From Phycisphaeraceae bacterium (GTDB lineage: Bacteria; Planctomycetota; Phycisphaerae; Phycisphaerales; Zrk34): a DNA stretch of 33,131 nucleotides. Position numbers and translations under genes: made by a program. A model generated the notes under the pieces. It saw only the letters and a program-made list of their open reading frames with translations, ran no database searches and had not been told where the DNA came from. Location of the stretch: the NCBI GenBank assembly GCA_028282685.1, contig JANQHK010000060.1, forward strand, positions 1 to 33,131, read 5' to 3'. Below are positions 23,656 through 33,101 of the stretch, in pieces. Every line of letters starts with the position of its first letter. Positions within the stretch are counted from its first letter, which is position 1.

Positions 23656-25815
23656 ATGACCGTACTGCCCCGCCAAATCCTCCAGCCCATCGAAAGCAAG
23701 CTGCAACGCCTGCGCCGTGAAGCGCGCCTCTGGCACCTCGCCAACGGATCGGCCTGGTTGGCGGTGGTGACGTTGGCCGTGATGTTGTTCGACTTGGGCG
23801 CCGATCGCCTGTTTCGACTGGATCTGCCGCAGCGCGTGCTGATGCTGCTGTTGATGTGCGGTGTGGTGAGCGCCGTCGCCTGGTACAAACTCATCCGCCC
23901 GCTCGGCGCGCGCCTGACCGACGATGCTCTCTGCCTGCAGGTGGAAAAGCAGAACGCCAATCTCAATCAATCCGTGATCAGCGCGCTGCAACTGGCTCGT
24001 CTGGATGACGCCGAATCGCTCGGGCTGTCTCCCCAACTGTTGCAGAGTGCTGTGGCGAGCGGTGTGGCGGCGGCCGAGTCCGTGGATTTTGCCCAGGTCA
24101 TCGATCGTCGGGCGCGTACCCGGCGCCTGGGCGTAACCGCCGCCGTCATCATCACGGTGTTCGGCCTGGTCACCTTTTTCCCTGAAACCGCCGAACTCTA
24201 TTTGGCGCGCAACTTCGCCTTTGCCGCCGAACAGTGGCCTCAACAGACGCAACTGGTCATCTTGGATATTGAAAATGGCGAACTGGTGGCGCCGCGCGGC
24301 GACGATGCCGTGTTCCGCGTTCGTGCCGAGGGCGTCGTGCCCTCTTCCGTCCTCATGGAGATCAATCCCACCGGCGCCCGGCGATACACGCGCAAGATGA
24401 CCGGCGCCGCACCCGGTCAGTTCGAGGTGCTGATCCGGAACGTTCTGGAGCCGATGAAAATCCGCGCGCGCGGCGGCGATGATCGCACCGAATGGGTGCC
24501 CGTGCGGCTGGTCGAGCGACCCGGTGTCGAGCAATTGACCCTCACCGTCCTGCCCCCGGCGTACACCGGCCTGCCCAGGCACGATCTCCCACCCGCCCAG
24601 GGCACCTACGACGTTCTGGCCGGGTCCACGTTGCTTATCACCGGCCAGGCCTCGCCCGATTCCCGCCGTGCCACGTTGCTCGATGAAAATCGCCCTCTCG
24701 CTGCGATCGCACTGGATGCGGAGCAATTCCAGTTCACCGTCGAACCCGATCAACTGCACAGCGGTTCGTACGGCATCGAGCTGATCGATACCAACGATCT
24801 GAAATCGCGTCGGCCCGTACGATTCAGCGTGCGCGTTCTGTCCGATACCCCTCCCGCGGTCCGCGCCCGGCTGGAGGGAATCAGCGATCTGATCACGCAG
24901 CGCGCCACCGTTCCCATCGTTTATCGTTTTACCGACGACCACGCCGTCACCGCCGCCGAACTGTCGTACCGTGATCCGAACATCGAGATCGCTGCGAATC
25001 AACCCATCCCGCAAATAAAACAACCCATCACCGCAATGGAAAGCGAGTTGGGTACGCCCGAGATCGGCCCCGCCGTACTCCGTTGGGAAATCGAGCCGCT
25101 TCAATTGCCGCCGGGAACGCATATCACCTTCCAGGTTCTCGCCACCGATAACAACGCCTTCGACGGACCGGGCATCGGGCGCAGCGGACAATTCGCATTG
25201 AAAGTCGTCAGCGATGAAGAGCTGCGCGGCGAGTTGCTTCGACGTGAACAGGAACAGCGCATGGAGTTCGAGCGGCTGTTGTCGGACCAGAAGGCATTGA
25301 TCGTCTCCGTGCGGGCGTTTGCAGCCGGCATCGGCAATACCGCCTCTCTTTCCGACGCGCAGCACAATCAGCTCAAGGAATTGGAAAAGCAACAGCGACT
25401 CGCCGCCGGGCGCTGCCGCGCCATCGCCGATCATTTCCGCCAGACCCTGGCCGAGATCGACAACAACAAGCTCGAAGAAATCGGTGGCCCGATGCACCGC
25501 CGCATGGCCGGTCACATCATCGAGCCGCTGGAAGCATTGGCCGATCGCCGGGTTCCCGAGGCCGCCGACCATCTCGATGCGGCCTCGCGCCCCTCCTTCG
25601 AGGCCGGGCAACGACAAATCGAAACGGAGCGTGCCCTGCAAGTCCAGCGCCAGATCGTGGACACCATGACCGACATCCTGACCAACATGGTCAAGGTCGA
25701 GGGCTACCACGAGGCGATCAATCTGATGCGCCGGATTCTTAAAGAGCAGAGCGAAGTGAACGAGAAGACCCGCAAAGCGCTAGAAGAACAGATCGAGGAT
25801 ATTTTCGACGATTGA
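23656..25815 (+). CDS. DUF4175-like membrane protein with coiled-coil C-terminus
   Basis: The 719-residue protein begins with an amphipathic helix (about 1-28). Membrane segments follow at about 31-50 and 60-80, then a soluble helical part ending in ALQLARLDDAESLGLS, and a third segment at about 157-175. A long extracytoplasmic beta-rich region (about 190-525) contains repeated sandwich-like motifs such as LTLTVLPPAYTGLP and VRARLEGISDLI. A helical, coiled-coil end follows (about 530-719), rich in Glu, Gln and Arg and closing with EQIEDIFDD. This layout and the PPAYTG motif match large DUF4175-type proteins that sit in MoxR/VWA clusters. Function unknown. The ribosome site before ATG 23656 is weak, and the 21-bp gap suggests read-through translation. 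Confidence 0.72.
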   Translation: MTVLPRQILQPIESKLQRLRREARLWHLANGSAWLAVVTLAVMLFDLGADRLFRLDLPQRVLMLLLMCGVVSAVAWYKLIRPLGARLTDDALCLQVEKQNANLNQSVISALQLARLDDAESLGLSPQLLQSAVASGVAAAESVDFAQVIDRRARTRRLGVTAAVIITVFGLVTFFPETAELYLARNFAFAAEQWPQQTQLVILDIENGELVAPRGDDAVFRVRAEGVVPSSVLMEINPTGARRYTRKMTGAAPGQFEVLIRNVLEPMKIRARGGDDRTEWVPVRLVERPGVEQLTLTVLPPAYTGLPRHDLPPAQGTYDVLAGSTLLITGQASPDSRRATLLDENRPLAAIALDAEQFQFTVEPDQLHSGSYGIELIDTNDLKSRRPVRFSVRVLSDTPPAVRARLEGISDLITQRATVPIVYRFTDDHAVTAAELSYRDPNIEIAANQPIPQIKQPITAMESELGTPEIGPAVLRWEIEPLQLPPGTHITFQVLATDNNAFDGPGIGRSGQFALKVVSDEELRGELLRREQEQRMEFERLLSDQKALIVSVRAFAAGIGNTASLSDAQHNQLKELEKQQRLAAGRCRAIADHFRQTLAEIDNNKLEEIGGPMHRRMAGHIIEPLEALADRRVPEAADHLDAASRPSFEAGQRQIETERALQVQRQIVDTMTDILTNMVKVEGYHEAINLMRRILKEQSEVNEKTRKALEEQIEDIFDD

Positions 25816-25890
25816 TGACCGCGCCGGTTCCGCCGCGATGCGCCCATAGAATGACGCTGCCGAACCGGACCTACCCGCAGGAGTGCCGAC

Positions 25891-27717
25891 GTGCAAACCA
25901 TCCGATGCAATCTGGCCGTTGCGATGTGGCTCCTGGCCCTCGCTGCGCAGGCGTCGGTCCAGGCCGAATCCCCGCAGGCCACCCCATTGGGCGTGCGGCA
26001 GGACAGCGTCAAGCAGATGGTCGAGGAGATGAAACAAAAATTCGTCCAGCTCTACCAGGCCTTACGCCTCGCCGAGCCGGATCAGGCCGCACGCCTTGAA
26101 CTGGCGTTGGAGCAGATCGGCGATGCCCAGATTGTCGAGCGCATGCAGCAAATCACCGCCCAGCTCGACGCCGAGCGCCTGGATGCCGCGGCACAGGAGC
26201 AGGCCGAACTGGTCGTCCAGTTACGACAGATCATCCGCCTGCTCACCGATGAAGACGAGCTCGACAAGCTGCTCAGGGAAATCCGCGAACTGGAGAAATG
26301 GAAACGGCAGATCAACCGGATCATCCGGGAAGAAACCGACCTGCGCAATCAATCCGACCGATTGACCGACAAGGACAAAACACTTGCGGGGCTGGATCAA
26401 AAGCTGGCCGTTCTGAAGGATCTGATTCGCCAGCAAGATCGGGTCACCCAAAGCACCGCGCAGGCCGCGGCGCAGGGCGCGCACAAGTTGTCGCGCATCG
26501 CCGATGAGCAGCGCCGCGTGCGCCAGGCCACCGAAGCGCTGACGAAATCCCTCCAGCCGCCCGGCCCGGACGGTCAATCACCCGATCCCTCCGCGCCGCA
26601 GGAGGACCAGGGTCAACAAGGCCGGGCGAACCAATCGTTGCAGAAGGCATCGCAGGAGCAACGCAGCGCCGAGAGCGACATGGCCGAGGGCAAAGGCAAT
26701 GCCGCACAATCCCACGCCGGCAATGCGCTTAAAAAACTGAAGCAGGCCTTGAAAGAATTGGAAGCCGAGCGCCAACGGATTGCCGAACTGCCCCCGGAAC
26801 ATTTTGAAGAACTGGCAAAGCAACAGGACCAGACCGGCGATGAAACCGCCAAGCTCGCCCAGGAGATGGCCAAGGGCGGCCAGCAAGGTGAACAAGGCGA
26901 ACAGGGCCAGCAGGACGTCGCCTCCGCCCGGCAGAGCATGGAAAAAGCATCGGGTCAATTGCGAGGCCGCAGTCCCGACGGTGCCAAGCAGAACCAGCAG
27001 CAAGCGATCAATCAACTTCAGCAGGCGCGCGAAAAGATCGAGGAAAAGCTCGCCCAGTTGCGCGAAGAGATGCAGCAGGAAATGCTGGCTGCGCTCGAGC
27101 AGCGCTTCGCGGAAATGCTCCGCCGTCAGCGTGAGGTCACCCTCGCCACCGCCGACATGCACCACGTCCGCACCGAAGCTTCCGATACTCCCAAGCCGCT
27201 GACCCGCGCCCAGCGCTTGCTCTGCGCCGGTCTGGCCGAGGAAGAACAGGTGCTTGCTTCGCTGGCCGAGAAGGCGCTGCAGATCATCATCGAGGACGGA
27301 ACCACCGTGATTTTCCCCACGATCGTCGAGCAGCTCCAGCAGGATCTGCAAACGGCGTCCGGATTCCTCGCCAGGGAAAAGACCGGGCCTTACACCCGGC
27401 AATTGCAACGGCAGATCGAGCAGATGCTCGAAGATCTCATCGAGGCCCTAAAGCAGGCCCAGCAACAACAGCAGCAGCAAACCCAACAGCAACCACAGCA
27501 ACAGCAGGAACAACCGCCCCTGCCCCTGGTGCCCGAGTCCGCCGAGCTCAAGCTGCTCCGCGCCGCTCAGATTCGCGTGAACCGCAGAACCGCCGGCTTC
27601 GATCGTTCGCGCCCGCAAGGCGAACTGGACGACCTGATGATTCAGGAAGTTCAGCGCATCCGCGACCGACAGGAGCAGGTCCGCACCATGGCCGAAGACA
27701 TGTACGACCTGGAATAA
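25891..27717 (+). CDS. Secreted coiled-coil protein with poly-glutamine tract
   Basis: The 608-residue protein starts with GTG 25891, set by AGGAG 8 nt upstream. It has a signal peptide (about 1-25, ending SVQA/ES). Nearly the whole mature part is predicted by eye to be long alpha helix with heptad-like patterns rich in Gln, Glu, Lys and Ala, such as REIRELEKWKRQINRIIREE and LKKLKQALKELEAERQRI. Low-complexity linkers lie near 226-246 and 328-341. A Gln-rich tract (about 521-541, encoded at 27451-27513) precedes a proline-rich hinge and a conserved-looking C-terminal helix. No catalytic motif is seen. It probably acts as a periplasmic spacer or scaffold between the DUF4175-like membrane protein upstream and the TPR-like protein downstream, which is 13 bp away. 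Similar Gln-rich coiled-coil proteins occur after DUF4175 genes. Confidence 0.7.
   Translation: MQTIRCNLAVAMWLLALAAQASVQAESPQATPLGVRQDSVKQMVEEMKQKFVQLYQALRLAEPDQAARLELALEQIGDAQIVERMQQITAQLDAERLDAAAQEQAELVVQLRQIIRLLTDEDELDKLLREIRELEKWKRQINRIIREETDLRNQSDRLTDKDKTLAGLDQKLAVLKDLIRQQDRVTQSTAQAAAQGAHKLSRIADEQRRVRQATEALTKSLQPPGPDGQSPDPSAPQEDQGQQGRANQSLQKASQEQRSAESDMAEGKGNAAQSHAGNALKKLKQALKELEAERQRIAELPPEHFEELAKQQDQTGDETAKLAQEMAKGGQQGEQGEQGQQDVASARQSMEKASGQLRGRSPDGAKQNQQQAINQLQQAREKIEEKLAQLREEMQQEMLAALEQRFAEMLRRQREVTLATADMHHVRTEASDTPKPLTRAQRLLCAGLAEEEQVLASLAEKALQIIIEDGTTVIFPTIVEQLQQDLQTASGFLAREKTGPYTRQLQRQIEQMLEDLIEALKQAQQQQQQQTQQQPQQQQEQPPLPLVPESAELKLLRAAQIRVNRRTAGFDRSRPQGELDDLMIQEVQRIRDRQEQVRTMAEDMYDLE
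27451..27513 (+). repeat. Poly-Gln (CAG/CAA) codon tract
   Basis: About 16 of 21 codons are CAG or CAA, mixed irregularly, encoding the Gln-rich part of the coiled-coil protein (residues about 521-541). The mixture of the two codons argues against simple slippage of one triplet, but the tract could still vary in length between strains. Confidence 0.75.
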
Positions 27718-27730
27718 ACGGAGCCGCCCG

Positions 27731-28846
27731 ATGTCACGCCTGTTCCACATCGTTATTCCGGTGCTGATCGCCGCGGTCCCGGCCGCAGCCCAGTTGCCGC
27801 GTCTGCCTCAGCTCGAATCGTTCGATGTGATGAACCCGCCGCCGATACGCATGCCGCTACGACCGGTCGCACACACGCCGCCGGATCCCCACGCCGTGGT
27901 TCGGGGATTGATCCAGCACATCGAATCGGATACTGCCTTATCGGCAAAGACACGCAGCGAAGCCCTGGAACTGTTGCACTTGCCCGATGTGGCCAACCAG
28001 CCCCAGGCGGTAGCCAACGCGTTGACGCTGCTCGATACGAATTTTGACAAGGCGATGAAGGAACTGTCCATGGAGCGGGTGGACGCGGCGTTGCAGTCCC
28101 TGGCTAAAGCTCGTGCAACCGGAAATCCATACCTCGCGGCCCATGCCGATTTCTTCGCCGCGCGCGCTCACTTGCAGCGGGAGGATTACGAAGCGGCGCG
28201 GCCGCTTCTTGAAAAGGTCGTCGGCGAGCACCTGTCACAAACGCTCTACAGCGGCGAGGCGATGTTCATGCTCGGTGTCTGCCGCGCCGAGTTGATCGAG
28301 CGCGACCGGGCCGTTGCCACGCTCAACCTCTTTCTCGAACACTACCCGCAGGCGTCGGAGCGTATGGCGATCGGAGCGGCGCACCTGCTCGATGAACTTG
28401 CCGCCATGGCGGACGGCACCATCATCGATGTTTCGGATCGGATGGATTACTCCCGTCGTCGACTGCATTTGCAGCGCACGGCCCGGGTCACCCAGCGCGA
28501 GCAGAACCACATCGTTCGACTGCTCGACGATCTGATCGAGGAGGCCGAGCAAAAGGAAAACTCCGGCGGGGGCGGCGGCCAAGGCAGCGGCCAGGGCTCG
28601 GGCATGCCGCAGGGCTCGGGCCAGCCATCCAACCCGGCCCAGGAATCCACGGCGCCCGTCGGGCAGGCGCAGATCGGCGAACTGCACCGCGTACATCGCG
28701 GCAGCGCCGAAGAGGAATGGGGCCAAGCGCGGAAGAAGGAAATCGACGCCGTCCTCAGTTCGCCCGACAGCAAGATACCCAACCATTACCGCGAGTTGAT
28801 CGAACAGTACTACCGTTCCATGCAGAAACAGGGAAGCACACCGTGA
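27731..28846 (+). CDS. Secreted TPR-like helical repeat protein
   Basis: The 371-residue protein starts at ATG 27731 with CGGAG about 9 nt upstream. The signal peptide (about 1-20) ends PAAA/QL. A proline-rich stretch (about 24-55) precedes a helical part (about 56-275) with TPR-like pairs, for example ADFFAARAHLQREDYEAARP and EAMFMLGVCRAELIERDRAV, the latter followed by LNLFLEHYP. A Gly/Ser/Gln-rich linker (about 277-303) joins a short conserved C-terminal helix containing EEEWGQARKKEID and IPNHYRELIEQYYRSMQ. The last motif is typical of the C-termini of secreted proteins in these clusters. It probably docks other envelope components. Its stop overlaps the GTG start of the NPCBM gene by 4 bp (GTGA), so the two are likely made in fixed ratio. 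Confidence 0.75.
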   Translation: MSRLFHIVIPVLIAAVPAAAQLPRLPQLESFDVMNPPPIRMPLRPVAHTPPDPHAVVRGLIQHIESDTALSAKTRSEALELLHLPDVANQPQAVANALTLLDTNFDKAMKELSMERVDAALQSLAKARATGNPYLAAHADFFAARAHLQREDYEAARPLLEKVVGEHLSQTLYSGEAMFMLGVCRAELIERDRAVATLNLFLEHYPQASERMAIGAAHLLDELAAMADGTIIDVSDRMDYSRRRLHLQRTARVTQREQNHIVRLLDDLIEEAEQKENSGGGGGQGSGQGSGMPQGSGQPSNPAQESTAPVGQAQIGELHRVHRGSAEEEWGQARKKEIDAVLSSPDSKIPNHYRELIEQYYRSMQKQGSTP

Positions 28847-30075
28847 ATCCAGTGTCGCCCATTCGCATGCTCTTCGCCTTGTCTGTCGCCTGGGTTGGGT
28901 GCGCCGGCGCGCTCGGGGATACGATCGCCCTGCTGGATGGCAAGACCGTTACGAATCAGTCCATTGCCGCCATTGCTGACGGCGAGGTTACGTACGGCGA
29001 CCAGACCTTCGATCTGATGAACATGAGGCGCGTTGAGCGCAAGACGAAATCCCTGCCGACGGATGCACAGCGTGGCGTCATCATGCTACACGATGGCAGC
29101 TCCGCACGCGTGAAACAACTCAGCGTCAATGAAGAAGTCTGCCGGATCATCCTTGTCGATGATGCGGAGATGGATTTTCCCCTGTCTTCGCTGCGCCTGG
29201 TGATGTTCAAAGCCGTGGAGAGCCGACCGCGCGGGTTCGTTTGGCCGAAAGAAGTGGCCGACGCCTTGGCCCGGCCGCGCACCGGCGACGACCTGCTGAT
29301 GGTGTACAAGCAGGAGAAGGTCACATCGATTCCCGGCGTGCTCAAGGCCGTCGACGATACGCATGTCACCTTCATCTACAAAGGCAAAGATCGCACAGTG
29401 GCCCGGGAGAAGGTACTTGCCGTGATTCTCGCCGCTTCCGCGCAGCCGCCTGATACCGCCGGCATGGGCCTGATCCATACCGCCCAGGGCCTGTCGCTCT
29501 GGGGCAAAGCATTACGCCTTGAAACCGATCGTTTGCACTTGCAACGATCGGATGGACAAACGTTGTGGCTGCCCTGGTCAAAAGTCCGGCGTATCGACAT
29601 CCGCTCCGATCGCATGGCCTGGCTTTCCGAACTGGAGCCGGTGGAGGTGGATGATACGCCGATGTTCACGCTGGGCGGGTGGGAGCGCGATCGCTCCTGG
29701 CTGGGCCGCCCCATCACACTGAAAGGAAAAACCTACGAGCGCGGCCTGGGTGTGCATGCGCCGTGCCGACTGGTCTACGAGCCGGCCGGCCGTTACCAGA
29801 CGTTTGCCGCGGTGATCGGTATTGACGACGAAACCCATCAGCAAGGCGGCGATTGTATATTTGTCGTGATCGGCGATGGCAGGATGATCTACAGGCAGCG
29901 CGTGACCAGCCGGGACAAGCCACGCCCCTTGCGTCTGGATATCACCGGTGTCCAGCGATTGGAGCTGCGTGTCGAGCCCGGAGAAAACCTGGACATCGGC
30001 GACCATGCCGACTGGGCCGATGCGCGATTGATCCGCGATACGCCCCGACGCACGCTGAACCGGAAGAATCGATGA
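28843..30075 (+). CDS. Secreted NPCBM-domain protein with four small beta-barrel-like repeats
   Basis: The 410-residue protein starts with GTG 28843, which overlaps the previous stop and has GGGAAG upstream. A signal peptide covers about 1-25 (ALG/D). Four segments of 40-55 residues follow (about 26-67, 78-125, 147-198, 208-255). They share a pattern of a hydrophobic strand, a DG turn, further strands and a closing LxxVxxI-type strand, as in Sm- or SH3-like barrels. The C-terminal NPCBM-like domain (about 260-397) contains YERGLGVHAPCRLVYE and later RLELRVEPGENLDIGDHADW, the usual NPCBM fingerprint. NPCBM domains bind carbohydrate and are usually attached to glycosidases. No glycosidase domain is present here, so the protein may bind a glycan on the envelope. 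The ATGA overlap couples it to the protease gene. Confidence 0.8.
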   Translation: MNPVSPIRMLFALSVAWVGCAGALGDTIALLDGKTVTNQSIAAIADGEVTYGDQTFDLMNMRRVERKTKSLPTDAQRGVIMLHDGSSARVKQLSVNEEVCRIILVDDAEMDFPLSSLRLVMFKAVESRPRGFVWPKEVADALARPRTGDDLLMVYKQEKVTSIPGVLKAVDDTHVTFIYKGKDRTVAREKVLAVILAASAQPPDTAGMGLIHTAQGLSLWGKALRLETDRLHLQRSDGQTLWLPWSKVRRIDIRSDRMAWLSELEPVEVDDTPMFTLGGWERDRSWLGRPITLKGKTYERGLGVHAPCRLVYEPAGRYQTFAAVIGIDDETHQQGGDCIFVVIGDGRMIYRQRVTSRDKPRPLRLDITGVQRLELRVEPGENLDIGDHADWADARLIRDTPRRTLNRKNR

Positions 30076-32969
30076 TGTGCTACGCACGTTTACATCTCGC
30101 CCTCACCGGGCTGCTGCTCGCCGCAACCGGCGCGATGGCCGTGGCCGAAGCGCTGGCGGATGAAAAGCTCGATCCCTCCGTGCCGCAGTTCGAGCAGGCG
30201 CGCATCGAGGCGATCGAATCGGTCCGCCCGACGGTCGTCAGCATCTTTGGCAAGGTGCGCCAGGGCGGGGGCAGCGGCGTGTTGATTTCGCCCGATGGAT
30301 TGGTTCTGACCAACTTCCACGTTGTTGCCGGGGCAGGGGGCGAGCAGGGCTGGGCCGGGCTGTCCGATGGCGTGCTCTATCCGTGGAAGCTGATCGGGCT
30401 GGATCCCGGCGGGGACCTGGCACTGATCCAACTGACCAACGATCCGCCCGACAAGCCCTTCCCCTACGCGGTGCTCGGTTCGGCGGCTTCGCTGAAACAG
30501 GGCGACTGGGTGATGGCGATGGGCAATCCCTTCGCACTCAATGAAGACCTGCGCCCGACCGTCACCATGGGCATCGTCTCCGGTTTGCAGCGGTACCAGG
30601 GCGGAACCGGGCCGCGGAAGACCATGCTCGTCTACGGCAACTGCATCCAGGTGGACACCTCGATCAACCCGGGCAACTCCGGCGGGCCGTTGTTCGACAT
30701 GGCCGGTCGAGTGGTCGGCATCAACGGCCGGGCGAGTTTTGAAGCGCGCGGTCGCGTGAACGTCGGCCTGGGTTACGCCATCAGCGCCGAGCAGTGCCTG
30801 TACTTCCTGCCGGAGTTGATGGCCGCGAAGGTCGCGCAGCACGGTTGGTTGGACGAAGCCACCTTCGGCGATCGCGGCGGACGCGTCGTCTGCGACAAAA
30901 TTGATTACGATTCGCCGATCGGCCAACTCGGCCTGCGACTCGGCGATGAACTGCTCCAGTTCAACGGCCGGCCGATCCAGACCGCCAACCGGTTCACCAA
31001 TCAACTGTCCATGCTCCCGGCGCATTGGCCCGTGACATTGCGGGTGCGCACCGGCAGCGACAAGCCGCGCACCCTGCGCATGCGACTGGGCGCGCTGGAC
31101 TACGGCCCGATGCCCGACAAGCCGACCATGCCCGATGGCGACAAACCCGAAAAGAGCAAAAAGCAACTGCTGCCGCGGCGCGGCCCGCTGTCGAAAACCA
31201 AACCCGGCGGGGTCATCGACGAACAAGTCAACCGCGCCATGGCCGAACTCATTCTGCGCAAGTACCGCCAGACCCTCGGTGGCGATGCGGCGCTGAGTCG
31301 AGTCAAAGCGATTCGTGTGAACCAGTCCTATCGGGACTCCGTCGGTGCTGCACCGCGGGAGTTTACCGCCGATTCGCTTCTCGCCCTCGATGGGCGATTT
31401 CGTCATGAGATAAAGCGGAAACGGCGTACCGGCCATGATCCCGACACGGAGTCGAATCGCCACGTCACGCAAATCTTGTGGAACGGCGAGAGAATGATCA
31501 GGGCCGGGGGCGATGAGGTCAACGAGAAATCGATGGAGCGCGCTCGCAAGAGCATGTACATGCCGCGCCGTACGGCCTTGATGGCGCTGTATCGGCCCGA
31601 TGGGATTGACCATTTCAAGCAAGTTCAACTCGAAGGCGCCGACCAGGCCCAGGGGCGCATTGCCGCGTTGATTGCGGCAAACGATGGACACGGCAACCGC
31701 TTCCGCTTTTACTTTGAACTCTACCGGGCCGATGTTGGATTTCGCGTGCGATTACTGAAGCACGGAGTATCACGCCTTGGCGGAAAGTGGCAATATTTTC
31801 TCGTCGGCCGGCCGCAACCGATCGGCCATGGCATCCGGTACGCACCCACGATCGCCGAAGGAGGCAGTGCGCAAGATCCCATTGCGAGGTATTCCCCAGC
31901 GCAAGCGGTGGCTCTGACCGAATTGCCCGATGGGATATTCGAGAACCCCGATGTTCCCTTGCCGGCGATCCATGCCCGCGCCGAAATATCGAATGGAACC
32001 GAAACGCCCAAAGACAATGTCCATCCGTACGACCCATGCCCCAACGTGTTTTCACCGGCTATCGCGTATGCCCAGCGGCGCTGCGTGAAAATCTACGGAG
32101 CAGGAATCGGACGTGAAAAGGGCTACGCCAGCGGAATCATTGTTTCCAACGACGGCCTGATCCTCACCGCGCAGGGCGTGTACCTGATCGGACGGAGGAT
32201 CAATGTGGCTCTGCCCGACGGTTCGATCCATCGCGCTCACGTGGTGCGCACCAACGACGACATCCAGGCGGCTTTGCTGCAAATCGACGCCGAGACGCCG
32301 GACTACTTCGATGTGCCTGCGGAGTCAGCGGCTCTGCCGGGCGATTGGGTGTTGGCCCTGGCGAACCCGTTCAACGTGGCCGATTTCGAAGAGCCGCTCT
32401 CGCTGAACCTCGGCGTGGTGTCGATGCGTGCGGCGTTGGATACCCGCCGGCGCGCGCAGGATTTCGATGTGCGGGGCGAAGTGTTACTGATCGATGCGAT
32501 TGTTTCCAATCCCGGTTCGGCCGGCGGGGCGGTGGTCGGGCTCGATGGCCGACTGGTCGGCATGGTCGGCAAGTTGCTGGAAAGCCAGTCCACCAACACG
32601 CGCCTGAATTACGCCATCCCCGCCGATCTGCTGCGGCGCTTTCTGGACGGCGAGCCGGTGAACGATGCGGCCGCTGCGGATGTTGATCCCACCGATACCG
32701 TGCCCGGTTACGTGGGGCTGCGCCTGTTCACGCTGCCCGGTCGCCGCGCCCCGGCGTACATCGATCGGGTGACCCCCGGCTCCCCGGCGGCAAAAGCCGG
32801 ATTGCGAAAAGACGATCTCATTCTCGTGATCGACGGTCGGATGGTGCGCAACATCAAGGATTACCAGGAGATCGAAAAAACGCTGTATGCCGACCGAACG
32901 TACCGGTTCATGATCAAGCGCGGGGAAGAAATCATCGAGAAGTCGCTCACCCCCGCGCGCAAGCCATGA
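30072..32969 (+). CDS. Double HtrA-type protein: active trypsin-like protease-PDZ plus pseudoprotease-PDZ
   Basis: The 965-residue protein starts at ATG 30072 (second ATG 30075), with GGAAG upstream and a 4-bp overlap with the previous stop. A signal peptide (about 1-29) is followed by a trypsin-like domain with His83 (TNFHVV), Asp115 (GGDLALIQ) and Ser203 (NPGNSGGP), then a PDZ domain (about 265-340). A linker (340-380) leads to a beta-rich domain (about 385-600), which resembles LolA-like lipoprotein-sorting folds (YRQTLGGDAALSRVKAIRV). A second trypsin-like domain (about 650-860) follows in which the three catalytic positions are Gly702, Gln732 and Ala817, hence inactive, and a second PDZ (about 875-955). 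It probably acts in periplasmic protein quality control for the cluster. It is about twice the usual DegP length. The gene is last in the co-directional run. Confidence 0.9.
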   Translation: MMCYARLHLALTGLLLAATGAMAVAEALADEKLDPSVPQFEQARIEAIESVRPTVVSIFGKVRQGGGSGVLISPDGLVLTNFHVVAGAGGEQGWAGLSDGVLYPWKLIGLDPGGDLALIQLTNDPPDKPFPYAVLGSAASLKQGDWVMAMGNPFALNEDLRPTVTMGIVSGLQRYQGGTGPRKTMLVYGNCIQVDTSINPGNSGGPLFDMAGRVVGINGRASFEARGRVNVGLGYAISAEQCLYFLPELMAAKVAQHGWLDEATFGDRGGRVVCDKIDYDSPIGQLGLRLGDELLQFNGRPIQTANRFTNQLSMLPAHWPVTLRVRTGSDKPRTLRMRLGALDYGPMPDKPTMPDGDKPEKSKKQLLPRRGPLSKTKPGGVIDEQVNRAMAELILRKYRQTLGGDAALSRVKAIRVNQSYRDSVGAAPREFTADSLLALDGRFRHEIKRKRRTGHDPDTESNRHVTQILWNGERMIRAGGDEVNEKSMERARKSMYMPRRTALMALYRPDGIDHFKQVQLEGADQAQGRIAALIAANDGHGNRFRFYFELYRADVGFRVRLLKHGVSRLGGKWQYFLVGRPQPIGHGIRYAPTIAEGGSAQDPIARYSPAQAVALTELPDGIFENPDVPLPAIHARAEISNGTETPKDNVHPYDPCPNVFSPAIAYAQRRCVKIYGAGIGREKGYASGIIVSNDGLILTAQGVYLIGRRINVALPDGSIHRAHVVRTNDDIQAALLQIDAETPDYFDVPAESAALPGDWVLALANPFNVADFEEPLSLNLGVVSMRAALDTRRRAQDFDVRGEVLLIDAIVSNPGSAGGAVVGLDGRLVGMVGKLLESQSTNTRLNYAIPADLLRRFLDGEPVNDAAAADVDPTDTVPGYVGLRLFTLPGRRAPAYIDRVTPGSPAAKAGLRKDDLILVIDGRMVRNIKDYQEIEKTLYADRTYRFMIKRGEEIIEKSLTPARKP

Positions 32970-33038
32970 TCGCAACGCCCTATTGATGAAAGTTCATTGA
33001 TGTTGTTACACACTCCCCAAGTTGATTCCACAACAATC

Positions 33039-33059
33039 CCCCTCCCTTCAAGGGAGGGG
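33039..33059. repeat. CCCCTCCC palindrome downstream of the cluster
   Basis: CCCCTCCC (33039-33046) pairs with GGGAGGGG (33052-33059) across TTCAA, an 8-bp stem that can extend by two T-A pairs. GGGTGAGG (33068-33075) can pair with CCTCACCC (33109-33116), so this hairpin lies beside a larger stem-loop of the same repeat element. It resembles the palindrome at 14040-14062. Confidence 0.65.
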
Positions 33060-33101
33060 CAAGGGGAGGGTGAGGCCTGGAAAGTCGAATCGTTTCGGGA
33101 C

